Part shown: piece after piece, positions 1 through 7,942 of the stretch
Position numbering within the stretch: the stretch's first letter is position 1
Layout: each line of letters starts with the position of its first letter
Source: Clostridiaceae bacterium
GTDB taxonomy: Bacteria; Bacillota; Clostridia; Oscillospirales; Acutalibacteraceae
Direction: 5' to 3'
Length of the DNA stretch: 17,436 nt
NCBI GenBank assembly: GCA_016292785.1
Contig: JAEDFL010000037.1
Span: 1-17,436 of the forward strand
Position numbers and translations under genes: made by a program
Notes under the pieces: generated by a model
Database searches by the model: none
What the model saw: the letters and a program-made list of their open reading frames with translations, nothing else
Told to the model about the DNA's origin: nothing

Positions 1-28
1 GAAAGGCACGGAGAAATCCGTGTCTTTC
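1..28 (+). terminator. Rho-independent terminator of an upstream gene outside the window
   Basis: Bases 1-12 and 17-28 form a 12-bp stem (one G-U pair) closed by a GAAA tetraloop. The stem has an A-rich left foot, a matching CTTTC right foot and a short T-run after it. It probably ends a transcript entering from the left, insulating the cluster that starts at 157. The upstream gene is not visible, and the stem could extend beyond the window edge. Confidence 0.65.
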
Positions 29-94
29 TTTGCATAAAATGGCGGGAAGGCTTTGATTTTTTTGCTTTAAATTGCAGAAATTTATAATTATGCC

Positions 95-123
95 TTTATT
101 TTTTTTGTGCAGTGTGATATAAT
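95..123 (+). promoter_or_regulatory. Probable sigma-A promoter of the sugar-acid cluster
   Basis: A perfect TATAAT lies at 118-123, preceded by TGTGA, which gives a partial extended -10. The -35 at the right distance (TTTATT, 95-100) is a poor match. A second TATAAT at 83-88 has no convincing -35 either. A weak -35 would fit a promoter that needs an activator, but no operator could be identified. The region 29-117 is very AT-rich and holds no gene. Confidence 0.45.
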
Positions 124-156
124 CAACCCGGTAATATTTATTAAGGAGGATATGAA

Positions 157-2178
157 ATGGCACATTTTATATTTTCAGCATTCAGTGATGAATCCGGCGA
201 GCAAAGCATAGCCGGTCAGATTGCTGCATGCAAAGCAAACGGCATTGCCGAAATGGAGCTTCGCGGCTTCGGCAAAGAGCTTAACATCAACAATATGACT
301 GTTGAGCAGGCAAAAGAAATTAAGAAAGTTATCGACGATGAGGGAATGAAGGTTTCTTCGATCGGCTCCGGATACGGTAAGATCAATATCAAGGACGATT
401 TTGAACCTCATTTTGAAGCTTTTAAAAATACAGTTGAGGTTGCAAAGATTCTTGAAGCAAGATACCTCAGAATGTTCAGCTTCTTCTTCGATAAGGAGGA
501 CAGCTACGACGAGTACAGGGACGAGGTTATTCGTCGTGTTAAGGCGATGGTTGACTATGCCGATGAAAACGGTGTAAAGTGTTGTCACGAGAATGAGAAG
601 GGTATTTACGGCGATACCCCCGAACGTTGCCTTGATATTCTGGAGGCTTGCGGAGGTAAGCTCAGAGCCGTATTTGATCCCGCTAACTTCATCCAGTGCG
701 GAGTTGATACTCTTAAAGCATTTGATATGCTTGAGGATCATATCGAATATATGCACGTTAAGGACGCAATGTATGCCGACGGTCAGGTTGTTCCTGCCGG
801 CGACGGTGAAGGTCATGTCGGCGAGATAATCAAGAAGCTCGCATTTAAGGTTGCTCCCATCGTTCTCTCTCTTGAGCCTCATCTGAAGGTGTTCGAGGGC
901 TTTGAGTCCCTTGAAAATGACGATGAAACAAAGAAGGGCATGGACAAGCATACATATTCCTCCTATAAGGATTCCTTTAAAGCGGCTTCCGACGCAATGC
1001 ACAAGCTCGTTGAGGAAGCTCAGCCGATCCGTTGCGGTATTGTCGGTGTAGGTAATATGGGATCGAGCCATATCTGCAACATCCTTGAGGGTAAGGTTTA
1101 TGAAATGAGAGTTACCGCCGTTGCCGATATCAATCCCGAAAGACTTGAGTGGGCAAAAAAGATGGTTCCGTGGGCAAAGAGATACAACACAGCCAAGGAG
1201 CTTTTTGAAAGCGGAGAGGTTGATGCAGTTATTATCGCTGTTCCGCATTATTTCCATCCGCCTTATGTTATCGAAGCTCTTGAAAACGGACTTCACGTTG
1301 TTTCCGAGAAGCCTGCCGGAGTATATACAAAGCAGGTTCGTGAGATGAACGCTGTTGCGGAAAAGAGCGATAAGGTATTTGCGATGATGTTCAACCAGCG
1401 TACAAACTGCGTATTCAGAAAGATCAAGGAGATCGTTGAAAGCGGCAAGTACGGCGAGCTTCACCGTGTAAACTGGATCATCACCGACTGGTTCCGTACC
1501 CAGTCATACTATAATTCCGGCGGATGGCGTGCAACCTGGTCGGGCGAGGGCGGCGGAGTTCTGCTCAATCAGTGTCCTCACCAGCTTGACCTGTGGCAGT
1601 GGATCTGCGGTATGCCGTCAAAGATTCGTGCATTCTGCAACGAGGGCAAGTGGCATGATATTGAGGTAGAGGACGATGTTACGATCTATGCCGAATATCC
1701 CAACGGAGCAACCGGCGTATTCGTTACAACGACCGGCGACTTCCCCGGCACAAACAGACTTGAAATCACCCTTGACAGAGCAAAGATCGTCTGCGAAGAT
1801 GCAGAAAAGATCACTCTTATTGAGCTTGAAGAGGGTATTGTTGATAAGATTAAAAATGCTCAGCAGGGCTTTACAAGAATTAACACACACGAGGTTGAGG
1901 TTGAAACCGACGGAATCAACGATCAGCATTCAGGTGTTCTCAACGCCTTTACAGGCAAGATTCTCAGAGGCACTCCGCTTGTTGCCGACGGTACAATGGG
2001 ATTGAACGGAGTTATAATTTCCAATGCGGCTCATCTTTCATACTGGACAAATGAAACGGTATCAATACCGTTTGACGAGGATAAATTCTACGATCTTCTT
2101 ATGGAGAGAGTCAAAAATTCAAGAGCAAAAACAAATGTTGTTGAACATGTTGAGGACGATATGAGCAGCACATATTGA
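157..2178 (+). CDS. Fused sugar isomerase/epimerase-like TIM barrel and Gfo/Idh/MocA oxidoreductase
   Basis: This 673-aa protein joins two enzymes normally encoded separately. Residues 1-285 resemble the xylose-isomerase-like (AP endonuclease family 2) TIM barrel. Likely metal ligands are E145 (HENEKG), D174 (FDPANF), H200 (MHVKD) and E240 (LSLEPH), spaced as in sugar epimerases of this fold. Residues 290-673 are a complete Gfo/Idh/MocA NAD(P)-dependent dehydrogenase, with a GxGxxG nucleotide loop at 297-302, an EKP motif with catalytic-type lysine at 384-386, a GGG turn near 465 and H475. No signal peptide is seen, so it is cytoplasmic. The start follows AGGAGG (144-149) with a 7-nt spacer. 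It opens the cluster that contains uxuA and eda, so it probably acts on a uronic acid, a derived glycoside or a keto-sugar. The substrate cannot be read from sequence. Family assignment is confident; the specific reaction is not. Confidence 0.88.
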   Translation: MAHFIFSAFSDESGEQSIAGQIAACKANGIAEMELRGFGKELNINNMTVEQAKEIKKVIDDEGMKVSSIGSGYGKINIKDDFEPHFEAFKNTVEVAKILEARYLRMFSFFFDKEDSYDEYRDEVIRRVKAMVDYADENGVKCCHENEKGIYGDTPERCLDILEACGGKLRAVFDPANFIQCGVDTLKAFDMLEDHIEYMHVKDAMYADGQVVPAGDGEGHVGEIIKKLAFKVAPIVLSLEPHLKVFEGFESLENDDETKKGMDKHTYSSYKDSFKAASDAMHKLVEEAQPIRCGIVGVGNMGSSHICNILEGKVYEMRVTAVADINPERLEWAKKMVPWAKRYNTAKELFESGEVDAVIIAVPHYFHPPYVIEALENGLHVVSEKPAGVYTKQVREMNAVAEKSDKVFAMMFNQRTNCVFRKIKEIVESGKYGELHRVNWIITDWFRTQSYYNSGGWRATWSGEGGGVLLNQCPHQLDLWQWICGMPSKIRAFCNEGKWHDIEVEDDVTIYAEYPNGATGVFVTTTGDFPGTNRLEITLDRAKIVCEDAEKITLIELEEGIVDKIKNAQQGFTRINTHEVEVETDGINDQHSGVLNAFTGKILRGTPLVADGTMGLNGVIISNAAHLSYWTNETVSIPFDEDKFYDLLMERVKNSRAKTNVVEHVEDDMSSTY

Positions 2179-2186
2179 GGTGTATT

Positions 2187-3203
2187 ATGAGGGTTTCTGT
2201 TATAGGCTGCGGCAATATTTCCAACGTTCATCTGGAAATACTTGCCTCTATGGGGGGAATAGAGATATCCTCCGTTGCCGATATCGTTGCGGAAAAAGCG
2301 GATAAGGCAGCCGAAAAATACGGCTGTAAGGCTTATTACGATTATAGGAAGATGCTTGACGAGGAGCATCCCGATGTCGTGCATATCTGTACGCCGCACT
2401 ATCTCCACGTTGAAATGGCTGTTGAAGCGCTTTCGAGGGATATTCATGTTCTCTGCGAAAAGCCGTGCGCTATGAACAGGGAGGAGCTTGCTAAAATAAA
2501 AATGGCTCAGCTTATGAGTACCTGCGAGTACGGAGTTTGCTTCCAGAATCGTTATAATGCTTCGGTCATGGCTGTAAAAAAAGCTGTTGAGACCGGCAAA
2601 TACGGTGCAATTAAAGGGGCAAGAGCGATAGTACAGTGGTGCAGGAACGAGGATTATTATTCTGACGACTGGCACGGAACTCTGAAAAAAGAGGGCGGCG
2701 GAGTTGTTATCAATCAGGGTATCCACACTCAGGATCTCCTGCGGTATCTTATGGGCTGTGACGTGGTGAGCGTCACCGGTCACGTTTCCAACGATCACCT
2801 CAAGGACGTTATCGAGGTTGAGGACACCGCTCATGCAAGGTTTATCTTTGAAAACGGAACGGTAGGTCTTTACGACGCAACAACGGCTTTCGGTCTCAAT
2901 GCAAAGAATATCATTGATATTTTCTGCGAAAGAGCCGATCTCAGGGTTGAGGGCGACCGTGCTTACGCAATCCGCCCCGACGGGGAGATTGAGCTTCTGA
3001 ACACGGAAAACGACGCTGAGATCAGAGGCAAGGACTATTGGGGCAGCGGTCACGAAGCTCTAATTCACGATTTTTATGACTGTATAGCAACGGGAAGACG
3101 CTTCCCGATAGATTCACACGAGGGCGGCAAGTCGGTCGAAGAATTTTCGGCGATTTACGAGTCCTCAAAGCTCGGCGAAGAAATTATTATCAAAAGGAAG
3201 TGA
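2187..3203 (+). CDS. Gfo/Idh/MocA family NAD(P)-dependent oxidoreductase
   Basis: This 338-aa cytoplasmic dehydrogenase has full family length. An N-terminal Rossmann fold carries GCGNIS (residues 7-12). The EKP motif is at 91-93, and the GGG turn at 170-172 is followed by the catalytic-type H180 and D183. The start is ATG 2187, because GAGGTG (2177-2182) lies just upstream; an in-frame TTG at 2175 has no ribosome site. It begins 8 bases after the fusion gene and ends 4 bases before uxuA, so it is translated as part of the same operon. It is related in fold to the second half of the fusion protein but clearly diverged, so the two probably perform different oxidation or reduction steps on one substrate. 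The substrate is unknown. Members act on inositols, glucose, uronates and 3-keto-glycosides. Confidence 0.87.
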   Translation: MRVSVIGCGNISNVHLEILASMGGIEISSVADIVAEKADKAAEKYGCKAYYDYRKMLDEEHPDVVHICTPHYLHVEMAVEALSRDIHVLCEKPCAMNREELAKIKMAQLMSTCEYGVCFQNRYNASVMAVKKAVETGKYGAIKGARAIVQWCRNEDYYSDDWHGTLKKEGGGVVINQGIHTQDLLRYLMGCDVVSVTGHVSNDHLKDVIEVEDTAHARFIFENGTVGLYDATTAFGLNAKNIIDIFCERADLRVEGDRAYAIRPDGEIELLNTENDAEIRGKDYWGSGHEALIHDFYDCIATGRRFPIDSHEGGKSVEEFSAIYESSKLGEEIIIKRK

Positions 3204-3207
3204 TTCT

Positions 3208-4278
3208 ATGCAGATGACTATGAGATGGTTCGGCGATAACAAGGATACCGTTACGCTCGAACAGATAAGACAGGTGCCGGGTGTCGCAGGTGTTGTTCCT
3301 GCGCTCCACACCTTACCGGCAGGCGAGATATGGCCGCTTGATATGATACTTGATATGAAAAAGGAGATAGAAGCGGCAGGACTTACAATGGAATGTATCG
3401 AGAGCGTCAACGTTCACGAGAGTATTAAGTTGGGTGACGCCGACGCCGATAAATATATTGAAAATTATAAGGAATGTATCAGAAATCTCTCCAAGGCAGG
3501 AGTAAAGGTTATTTGTTACAACTTTATGCCTGTCTTTGACTGGACAAGAACCGACCTTGCAATGGATATGGGCAACGGCGCAACCTGCCTTTGCTACAAC
3601 GGCAAGCAGGTTGAGGGCAAAAGTCCCGAGGATATGTTCAGAGAGATTGACGATAATTCAAACGGCTACGCAATGCCCGGCTGGGAAACCGAAAGAATGG
3701 GCGAGATCAAGGATCTGTTTGAAAAATATAAGGGCATAACTCACGAGGATATGTGGAATAACCTCAAGCATTTTCTTGAGGAAATTATTCCCGTCTGCGA
3801 GGAATGTGACGTCAGAATGGCGATTCACCCCGATGATCCGCCGTGGGATATCTTCGGTCTGCCGAGAATTATCAAGAACATCGAGGATATCAGGCGTTTC
3901 CTGAAGCTTGTGGATTCTCCGTATAACGGACTTACCTTCTGCACGGGATCGCTCGGCGCAAGCGCAGACAACGATCTGCCTGCAATGATCAGAGAGGTTG
4001 GCGACAGGATTTATTTTGCTCACCTCAGAAACGTTAAAATAAGAGACAGCTGGTTTAATGAAACTTCCCATCTTTCCTCTGACGGAAGTCTTGATATGTA
4101 TGAGATTGTGAAGGCTTTGCAGGATGTCGGCTTTGACGGATATATCAGACCTGACCACGGCAGAATGCTGTGGGGCGAGGTTGCCCGTCCCGGCTACGGA
4201 CTTTATGACCGTGCGCTCGGCTGTGCATATCTGAACGGACTTTGGGAAGCGGTTGAAAAGAACAGAAAATCGGAGTGA
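3208..4278 (+). CDS. uxuA: Mannonate dehydratase (EC 4.2.1.8)
   Basis: It dehydrates D-mannonate to 2-keto-3-deoxygluconate, the committed step of the lower hexuronate pathway. The 356-aa length fits Gram-positive UxuA. Recognisable blocks are the N-terminal MRWFG (5-9), YNFMPVFDWTRT (104-115), HPDDPPW (207-213), FCTGSLG (244-250), HLRN (272-275), SSD at 290-292 and RPDHGR (314-319). The His, Cys and Asp residues of these blocks include the metal and active-site positions of the TIM-barrel enzyme. ATG 3208 is preceded by AAGGAAG (3194-3200) that runs into the stop of the previous gene. The next gene starts 4 bases after its stop. This is the firmest functional anchor of the cluster: the pathway handles glucuronate- or galacturonate-type acids through mannonate or a close epimer. 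Confidence 0.96.
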   Translation: MQMTMRWFGDNKDTVTLEQIRQVPGVAGVVPALHTLPAGEIWPLDMILDMKKEIEAAGLTMECIESVNVHESIKLGDADADKYIENYKECIRNLSKAGVKVICYNFMPVFDWTRTDLAMDMGNGATCLCYNGKQVEGKSPEDMFREIDDNSNGYAMPGWETERMGEIKDLFEKYKGITHEDMWNNLKHFLEEIIPVCEECDVRMAIHPDDPPWDIFGLPRIIKNIEDIRRFLKLVDSPYNGLTFCTGSLGASADNDLPAMIREVGDRIYFAHLRNVKIRDSWFNETSHLSSDGSLDMYEIVKALQDVGFDGYIRPDHGRMLWGEVARPGYGLYDRALGCAYLNGLWEAVEKNRKSE

Positions 4279-4282
4279 TATT

Positions 4283-5134
4283 ATGACTAAACATGAAAAT
4301 CTTTCAGGAAAGGTTGCCGTAATTACAGGCGGCGGCGGAGTGCTTTGCTCCGGTTTTGCAAAGACGCTTGCCGAGCAGGGCGTTAAGGTTGCGGTGCTTG
4401 ACCTTAACGAGGAAGCGGCACAGAAGGTTGCCGACGGAATCAATGCGGACGGCGGCACGGCGATAGCTGTCGGCTGTAACGTGCTTGATCCCGAGAGTAT
4501 GAAAAAAGCGAGGGACATCGTTGCCGAAAAGCTCGGCACCTGCGATATCCTCTTAAACGGTGCCGGAGGAAACAATCCCAAGGGTACAACGACTAAGGAA
4601 ACGCTTGAAAAGATCGACCTTATCGAAAAGGACGAAAACGTCAAGACCTTTTTTGATCTTGATCCCGACGGCATTTCGTTTGTATTCAATCTCAATTTTC
4701 TCGGAACGCTTATTCCGACTCAGATCTTTGCCCGTGATATGGCGGAAAAAGATGATAGCTGTATTGTTATGATAACCTCTATGAACGCATTTCGTCCGCT
4801 GACTAAGATACCTGCATATTCTGCGGCAAAGGCGGCGGTTGCCAACTTCACTCAGTTTATGGCGGTTCATTTTGCAGAGATGGGCATCAGAGTAAACGCT
4901 ATCGCTCCGGGATTCTTCTCGACGAAGCAGAACAAGGATCTTCTCTGGAACCCGGACGGTTCACCGACGGCGAGAACCGGTAAAATTCTTGCCGCAACTC
5001 CGATGGGCAGATTCGGCGAGCCGGAGGAGCTTTCGGGCGCTTTGCTGTTCCTTTGCGATAAGGAGTATTCGGGTTTTGTAACCGGAACGACGATCGCCGT
5101 TGACGGCGGCTTTAACGCATATTCGGGCGTTTAA
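4283..5134 (+). CDS. uxuB: SDR-family D-mannonate oxidoreductase (fructuronate reductase)
   Basis: This 283-aa classical short-chain dehydrogenase probably interconverts D-fructuronate and D-mannonate with NAD(P)H, supplying UxuA. It shows a TGGGGVLC cofactor loop (15-22), an NGAG block (92-95, in place of the usual NNAG), catalytic-type S166, and YSAAK (179-183) with Y179 and K183. The PG motif and C-terminal VDGG end are also present. Gram-positive mannonate oxidoreductases of the YjmF type are SDRs of this form, unlike the longer E. coli UxuB, so the symbol is functional rather than orthologous. The start is ATG 4283, with GGAGTG (4272-4277) embedded at the uxuA stop. An upstream in-frame TTG at 4253 would lie inside uxuA and was rejected. 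The assignment to mannonate rests on family resemblance plus adjacency to uxuA; another sugar acid is possible. Confidence 0.8.
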   Translation: MTKHENLSGKVAVITGGGGVLCSGFAKTLAEQGVKVAVLDLNEEAAQKVADGINADGGTAIAVGCNVLDPESMKKARDIVAEKLGTCDILLNGAGGNNPKGTTTKETLEKIDLIEKDENVKTFFDLDPDGISFVFNLNFLGTLIPTQIFARDMAEKDDSCIVMITSMNAFRPLTKIPAYSAAKAAVANFTQFMAVHFAEMGIRVNAIAPGFFSTKQNKDLLWNPDGSPTARTGKILAATPMGRFGEPEELSGALLFLCDKEYSGFVTGTTIAVDGGFNAYSGV

Positions 5135-5154
5135 GATTTATTTGAGGTGATACC

Positions 5155-6171
5155 GTGTCTGCTCTTGTAAGTGTAATTATTCCTGTTTACAATCTGGAAA
5201 ATTATATCGAAAACTGTCTGAACAGTATTGTCAATCAAACATATAATGAGCTTGAAATTCTCTGCGTGGACGACGGAAGCTCCGACCGAAGCGCAGAGAT
5301 AATCAGGTCGTTTTGCGAAAAAGACGCAAGGGTAAAGTATTTTTATCAGGAAAATGCCGGCGTTTCCGCCGCAAGAAATTTGGGACTTGAAAAAGCTGCC
5401 GGAGAATACATTATGTTTGTAGACGGAGACGATTATCTTCATTTTAAGGCGGTGGAATTGTTCGTAAACGAGATAATAAGCTATGATTGTGATATGGTTT
5501 GTGCAAAAGAATTATATACGCCGAAAACAGATGAAAAGATGGAACCGATTGATCAATTTGATAACCGTGTTCTTAGCATACCAGAAATGTTTGATAACAG
5601 AGTAAACAGATGCATGGGAAAAGCTGTATGGGGCAAGATTATCAAGATGTCTGTAGCAAAGCGATTTAGATTTCCGTTGGGAATAGCAAACGGAGAGGAC
5701 GGGTATTACATTATTATGCTTCTTGACAGCGGAATTAAGGTCAGATACATTGATGCGATTTTGTATTACTATCTTAACCGTGAGAATTCTGCGGTTACCT
5801 CCTTATTTACAATCAGGAAGTTTTCAATAACATACTCCTTTGATTATTTATGCGAACATTTAAAAAATTCCTCAAACGCTTTTTTAAAGAAATATTGTCT
5901 GCAATATCTGTTCCAGACGATTTTTTACAACAGAACCAGAGCGATAGGCACCGATTGTGAAAAAGAGGTTTTAACCGAGTCAAAAAAAATAGGAAAAAAA
6001 TGGATCGGAGAATTATTGCGGAATAAGGAAATATCTCCTGTTATCAAAATAATGTTCACGATTTTCTTCTATTCACGTCCGATTTACGAGCTTGTAAGGG
6101 CAATAAAGGATCCGACCATGTTTGATTTTTATAAAAACAGACGAAAGGGGAATAATGCTGGTGAAGCTTGA
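5155..6171 (+). CDS. Family 2 glycosyltransferase
   Basis: A 338-aa GT2 (GT-A fold) protein that would transfer a sugar from a nucleotide-sugar donor to a glycan or lipid acceptor at the inner face of the membrane. The N-terminal 100 residues hold the donor-binding region: VSVIIPVYN (5-13), VDDGSSD (38-44), NAGVSAARN (67-75) and the DxD-type FVDGDD (88-93). The C-terminal part is poorly conserved, with one hydrophobic stretch near 290-310 that is not clearly transmembrane. The start is GTG 5155 behind GAGGTGA (5144-5150). By eye it is more A+T-rich than its neighbours, with many TTA, AAA and ATA codons. A glycan-building enzyme in a sugar-acid degradation operon is out of place, which suggests a later insertion. 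Its stop lies inside the start of the kinase gene, so the two are translationally coupled. Donor and acceptor are unknown. Confidence 0.88.
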   Translation: MSALVSVIIPVYNLENYIENCLNSIVNQTYNELEILCVDDGSSDRSAEIIRSFCEKDARVKYFYQENAGVSAARNLGLEKAAGEYIMFVDGDDYLHFKAVELFVNEIISYDCDMVCAKELYTPKTDEKMEPIDQFDNRVLSIPEMFDNRVNRCMGKAVWGKIIKMSVAKRFRFPLGIANGEDGYYIIMLLDSGIKVRYIDAILYYYLNRENSAVTSLFTIRKFSITYSFDYLCEHLKNSSNAFLKKYCLQYLFQTIFYNRTRAIGTDCEKEVLTESKKIGKKWIGELLRNKEISPVIKIMFTIFFYSRPIYELVRAIKDPTMFDFYKNRRKGNNAGEA

Positions 6172-7258
6172 ACTCAGAAAAAAAGAAGAATGTAAATTTG
6201 ATATGATATCCCTCGGCGAGATTATGCTCAGACTTGATCCCGGCGACTCAAGGATAAGAACATCACGTTCCTTCCGAGTATGGGAGGGCGGCGGAGAATA
6301 CAATGTCGCAAGAGGTCTGAGAAGATGCTTCGGACTTAAAACTGCGGCGGTTACCTCCCTTGCCGACAATGAAGTCGGTCGTCTTGTTGAGGACTTTATG
6401 CTTCAGGGCGGAGTTGATACCTCCCTGATAAAATGGGTAAAATATGACGGAATAGGCAGAACCGTGCGTAACGGTCTGAATTTCACCGAGAGGGGCTACG
6501 GCATCAGGGGCGCACTCGGAGTATCCGACAGGGGCAATACCGCAGCGTCTCAGCTCAAGGTAGGCGATATCGACTGGGAGTATATTTTCGGTGAGCTCGG
6601 AGTTCGCTGGTTCCATACGGGCGGAATTTTTGCCGCTCTTTCGGACACCACAGCAGATGTCGTTATCGAAGCCGTTAAGACGGCGAAAAAATACGGCACG
6701 GTCGTTTCATATGACCTCAACTACCGTCCGTCTCTCTGGAGCAGTATAGGCGGTCAGGCTAAGGCTCAGGAGGTCAACAAGGAAATTGCAAAATATATTG
6801 ATGTTATGATTGGCAACGAGGAGGATTTCACCGCCTGTCTCGGCTTCGAGATCGAGGGTAACGATGAAAATCTCAAGGAGCTTAATCTTGACGGATATAT
6901 TAAAATGATAGAAAAAGCCGCAAAGGTTTATCCCAATTTCAAGGCCGTTGCAACAACGCTGAGAACCGTAAGATCTGCGACCGTCAACGACTGGAGCGCT
7001 GTCTGCTGGTCGGACGGCGAGATTTGCAGAGGACTTGATCTCAAGGGCTTGGAGATTTACGACCGTGTCGGCGGCGGCGACAGCTTCGCTTCGGGACTTA
7101 TTTACGGTCTTATGGAAACGGGCGATCTTCAGACTGCGGTCAATTACGGAGTTGCACACGGTGCGCTTGCCATGACAACACCCGGAGATACCTCGATGGC
7201 GACTAAGGCAGAGGTCGAAAGAATTGTAAACGGCGCAGGCGCAAGAGTTCAAAGATAG
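6155..7258 (+). CDS. kdgK: 2-keto-3-deoxygluconate kinase, PfkB family
   Basis: It probably phosphorylates 2-keto-3-deoxygluconate to KDPG with ATP. The 367-aa PfkB/ribokinase fold shows GEIMLRL near 21-27, the substrate-loop GGGEYNVA (45-52), NYRP (189-192) after the central domain, and the PfkB signature DRVGGGDSF (303-311), in which D309 is the expected catalytic base. The signature has DRVGGGD rather than the commoner DTxGAGD. At 367 residues it is somewhat longer than typical KDG kinases (about 310-340), mostly from extra N-terminal residues. ATG 6155 follows AAAGGGG (6144-6150) and overlaps the glycosyltransferase by 17 bases. KDG specificity is inferred from position: the kinase lies between uxuA/uxuB and the KDPG aldolase, which start and end just this conversion. 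Another sugar kinase activity cannot be excluded on sequence alone. Confidence 0.85.
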   Translation: MLVKLELRKKEECKFDMISLGEIMLRLDPGDSRIRTSRSFRVWEGGGEYNVARGLRRCFGLKTAAVTSLADNEVGRLVEDFMLQGGVDTSLIKWVKYDGIGRTVRNGLNFTERGYGIRGALGVSDRGNTAASQLKVGDIDWEYIFGELGVRWFHTGGIFAALSDTTADVVIEAVKTAKKYGTVVSYDLNYRPSLWSSIGGQAKAQEVNKEIAKYIDVMIGNEEDFTACLGFEIEGNDENLKELNLDGYIKMIEKAAKVYPNFKAVATTLRTVRSATVNDWSAVCWSDGEICRGLDLKGLEIYDRVGGGDSFASGLIYGLMETGDLQTAVNYGVAHGALAMTTPGDTSMATKAEVERIVNGAGARVQR

Positions 7259-7269
7259 GAGAATAAACG

Positions 7270-7917
7270 ATGGATAAAGAAAACATTCTTATGAGAATAC
7301 AGGACTGCGGAGTTGTCGCAGTCGTCAGAGCGGAAAGCACGGATAAGGCGGAGCGCATTGTTGACGCCTGTATGGAGGGCGGAGTTGCGGCTATTGAGCT
7401 GACGTTTACCGTTCCCCATGCCGACAAGGTTATTGAGTCGCTTGCCGTCAAATACGATCCCAAGGATATTATACTCGGCGCAGGTACTGTAATGGACGCC
7501 GCAACGGCAAGAATTGCGATGCTCAGCGGCGCACAGTATATCGTCAGTCCGTATCTTGATCTTGAAACTCTCAAGATGTGCAACAGGTACAGAGTTGCTA
7601 TGATGCCGGGCGTTATGACGGTTCGTGAGGCTGTTATGGCAATGGAAAACGGAGCAGACATACTCAAGGTTTTCCCCGGCGATCTCTTCGGTCCCAAGAT
7701 CATCAAGGATATCAGAGGTCCCATTCCTTACGCAAAGATGATGCCCACCGGTGGAGTCAATGCGGATAACGTAGGCGAATGGATAAAGGCAGGAGCCGTT
7801 GCTGTCGGCGCAGGCTCGTCCCTGACGGCGGGAGCCAAGACCGGCGACTATAAGCAGATTACGGAAACTGCAAAGAAATTCGTTGCGAATATCAAGGCGG
7901 CAAGAGCCGAATTATAA
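7270..7917 (+). CDS. eda: KDPG / 4-hydroxy-2-oxoglutarate aldolase
   Basis: This 215-aa class I aldolase cleaves 2-keto-3-deoxy-6-phosphogluconate to pyruvate and glyceraldehyde-3-phosphate, the final step of this uronate route. Family landmarks are VVAVVRA (15-21), E43 in IELTF (general acid/base glutamate), GAGTV (70-74), the Schiff-base lysine K133 in ILKVFPG (131-137) and the phosphate-binding PTGGV (159-163). Length matches the family. ATG 7270 is served by AGGAG (7257-7261), which overlaps the stop of the kinase gene, so kinase and aldolase are in one operon. No terminator follows; the next gene, obg, starts 25 bases later. Confidence 0.94.
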   Translation: MDKENILMRIQDCGVVAVVRAESTDKAERIVDACMEGGVAAIELTFTVPHADKVIESLAVKYDPKDIILGAGTVMDAATARIAMLSGAQYIVSPYLDLETLKMCNRYRVAMMPGVMTVREAVMAMENGADILKVFPGDLFGPKIIKDIRGPIPYAKMMPTGGVNADNVGEWIKAGAVAVGAGSSLTAGAKTGDYKQITETAKKFVANIKAARAEL

Positions 7918-7942
7918 TATAATTACAGAATGAGGAAACACT

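Noticed and set aside
175..1464. Long minus-strand open frame (429 codons) opposite the fusion gene
   Set aside because: It is antisense to conserved catalytic domains, has no convincing ribosome site or family character, and reflects codon bias of the real gene. Frames at 2088-3053 and 3658-4695 were rejected for the same reason.
2175..2186. TTG start for the second oxidoreductase
   Set aside because: It overlaps the previous stop and the ribosome site itself; ATG 2187 is correctly spaced from GAGGTG and begins the Rossmann strand.
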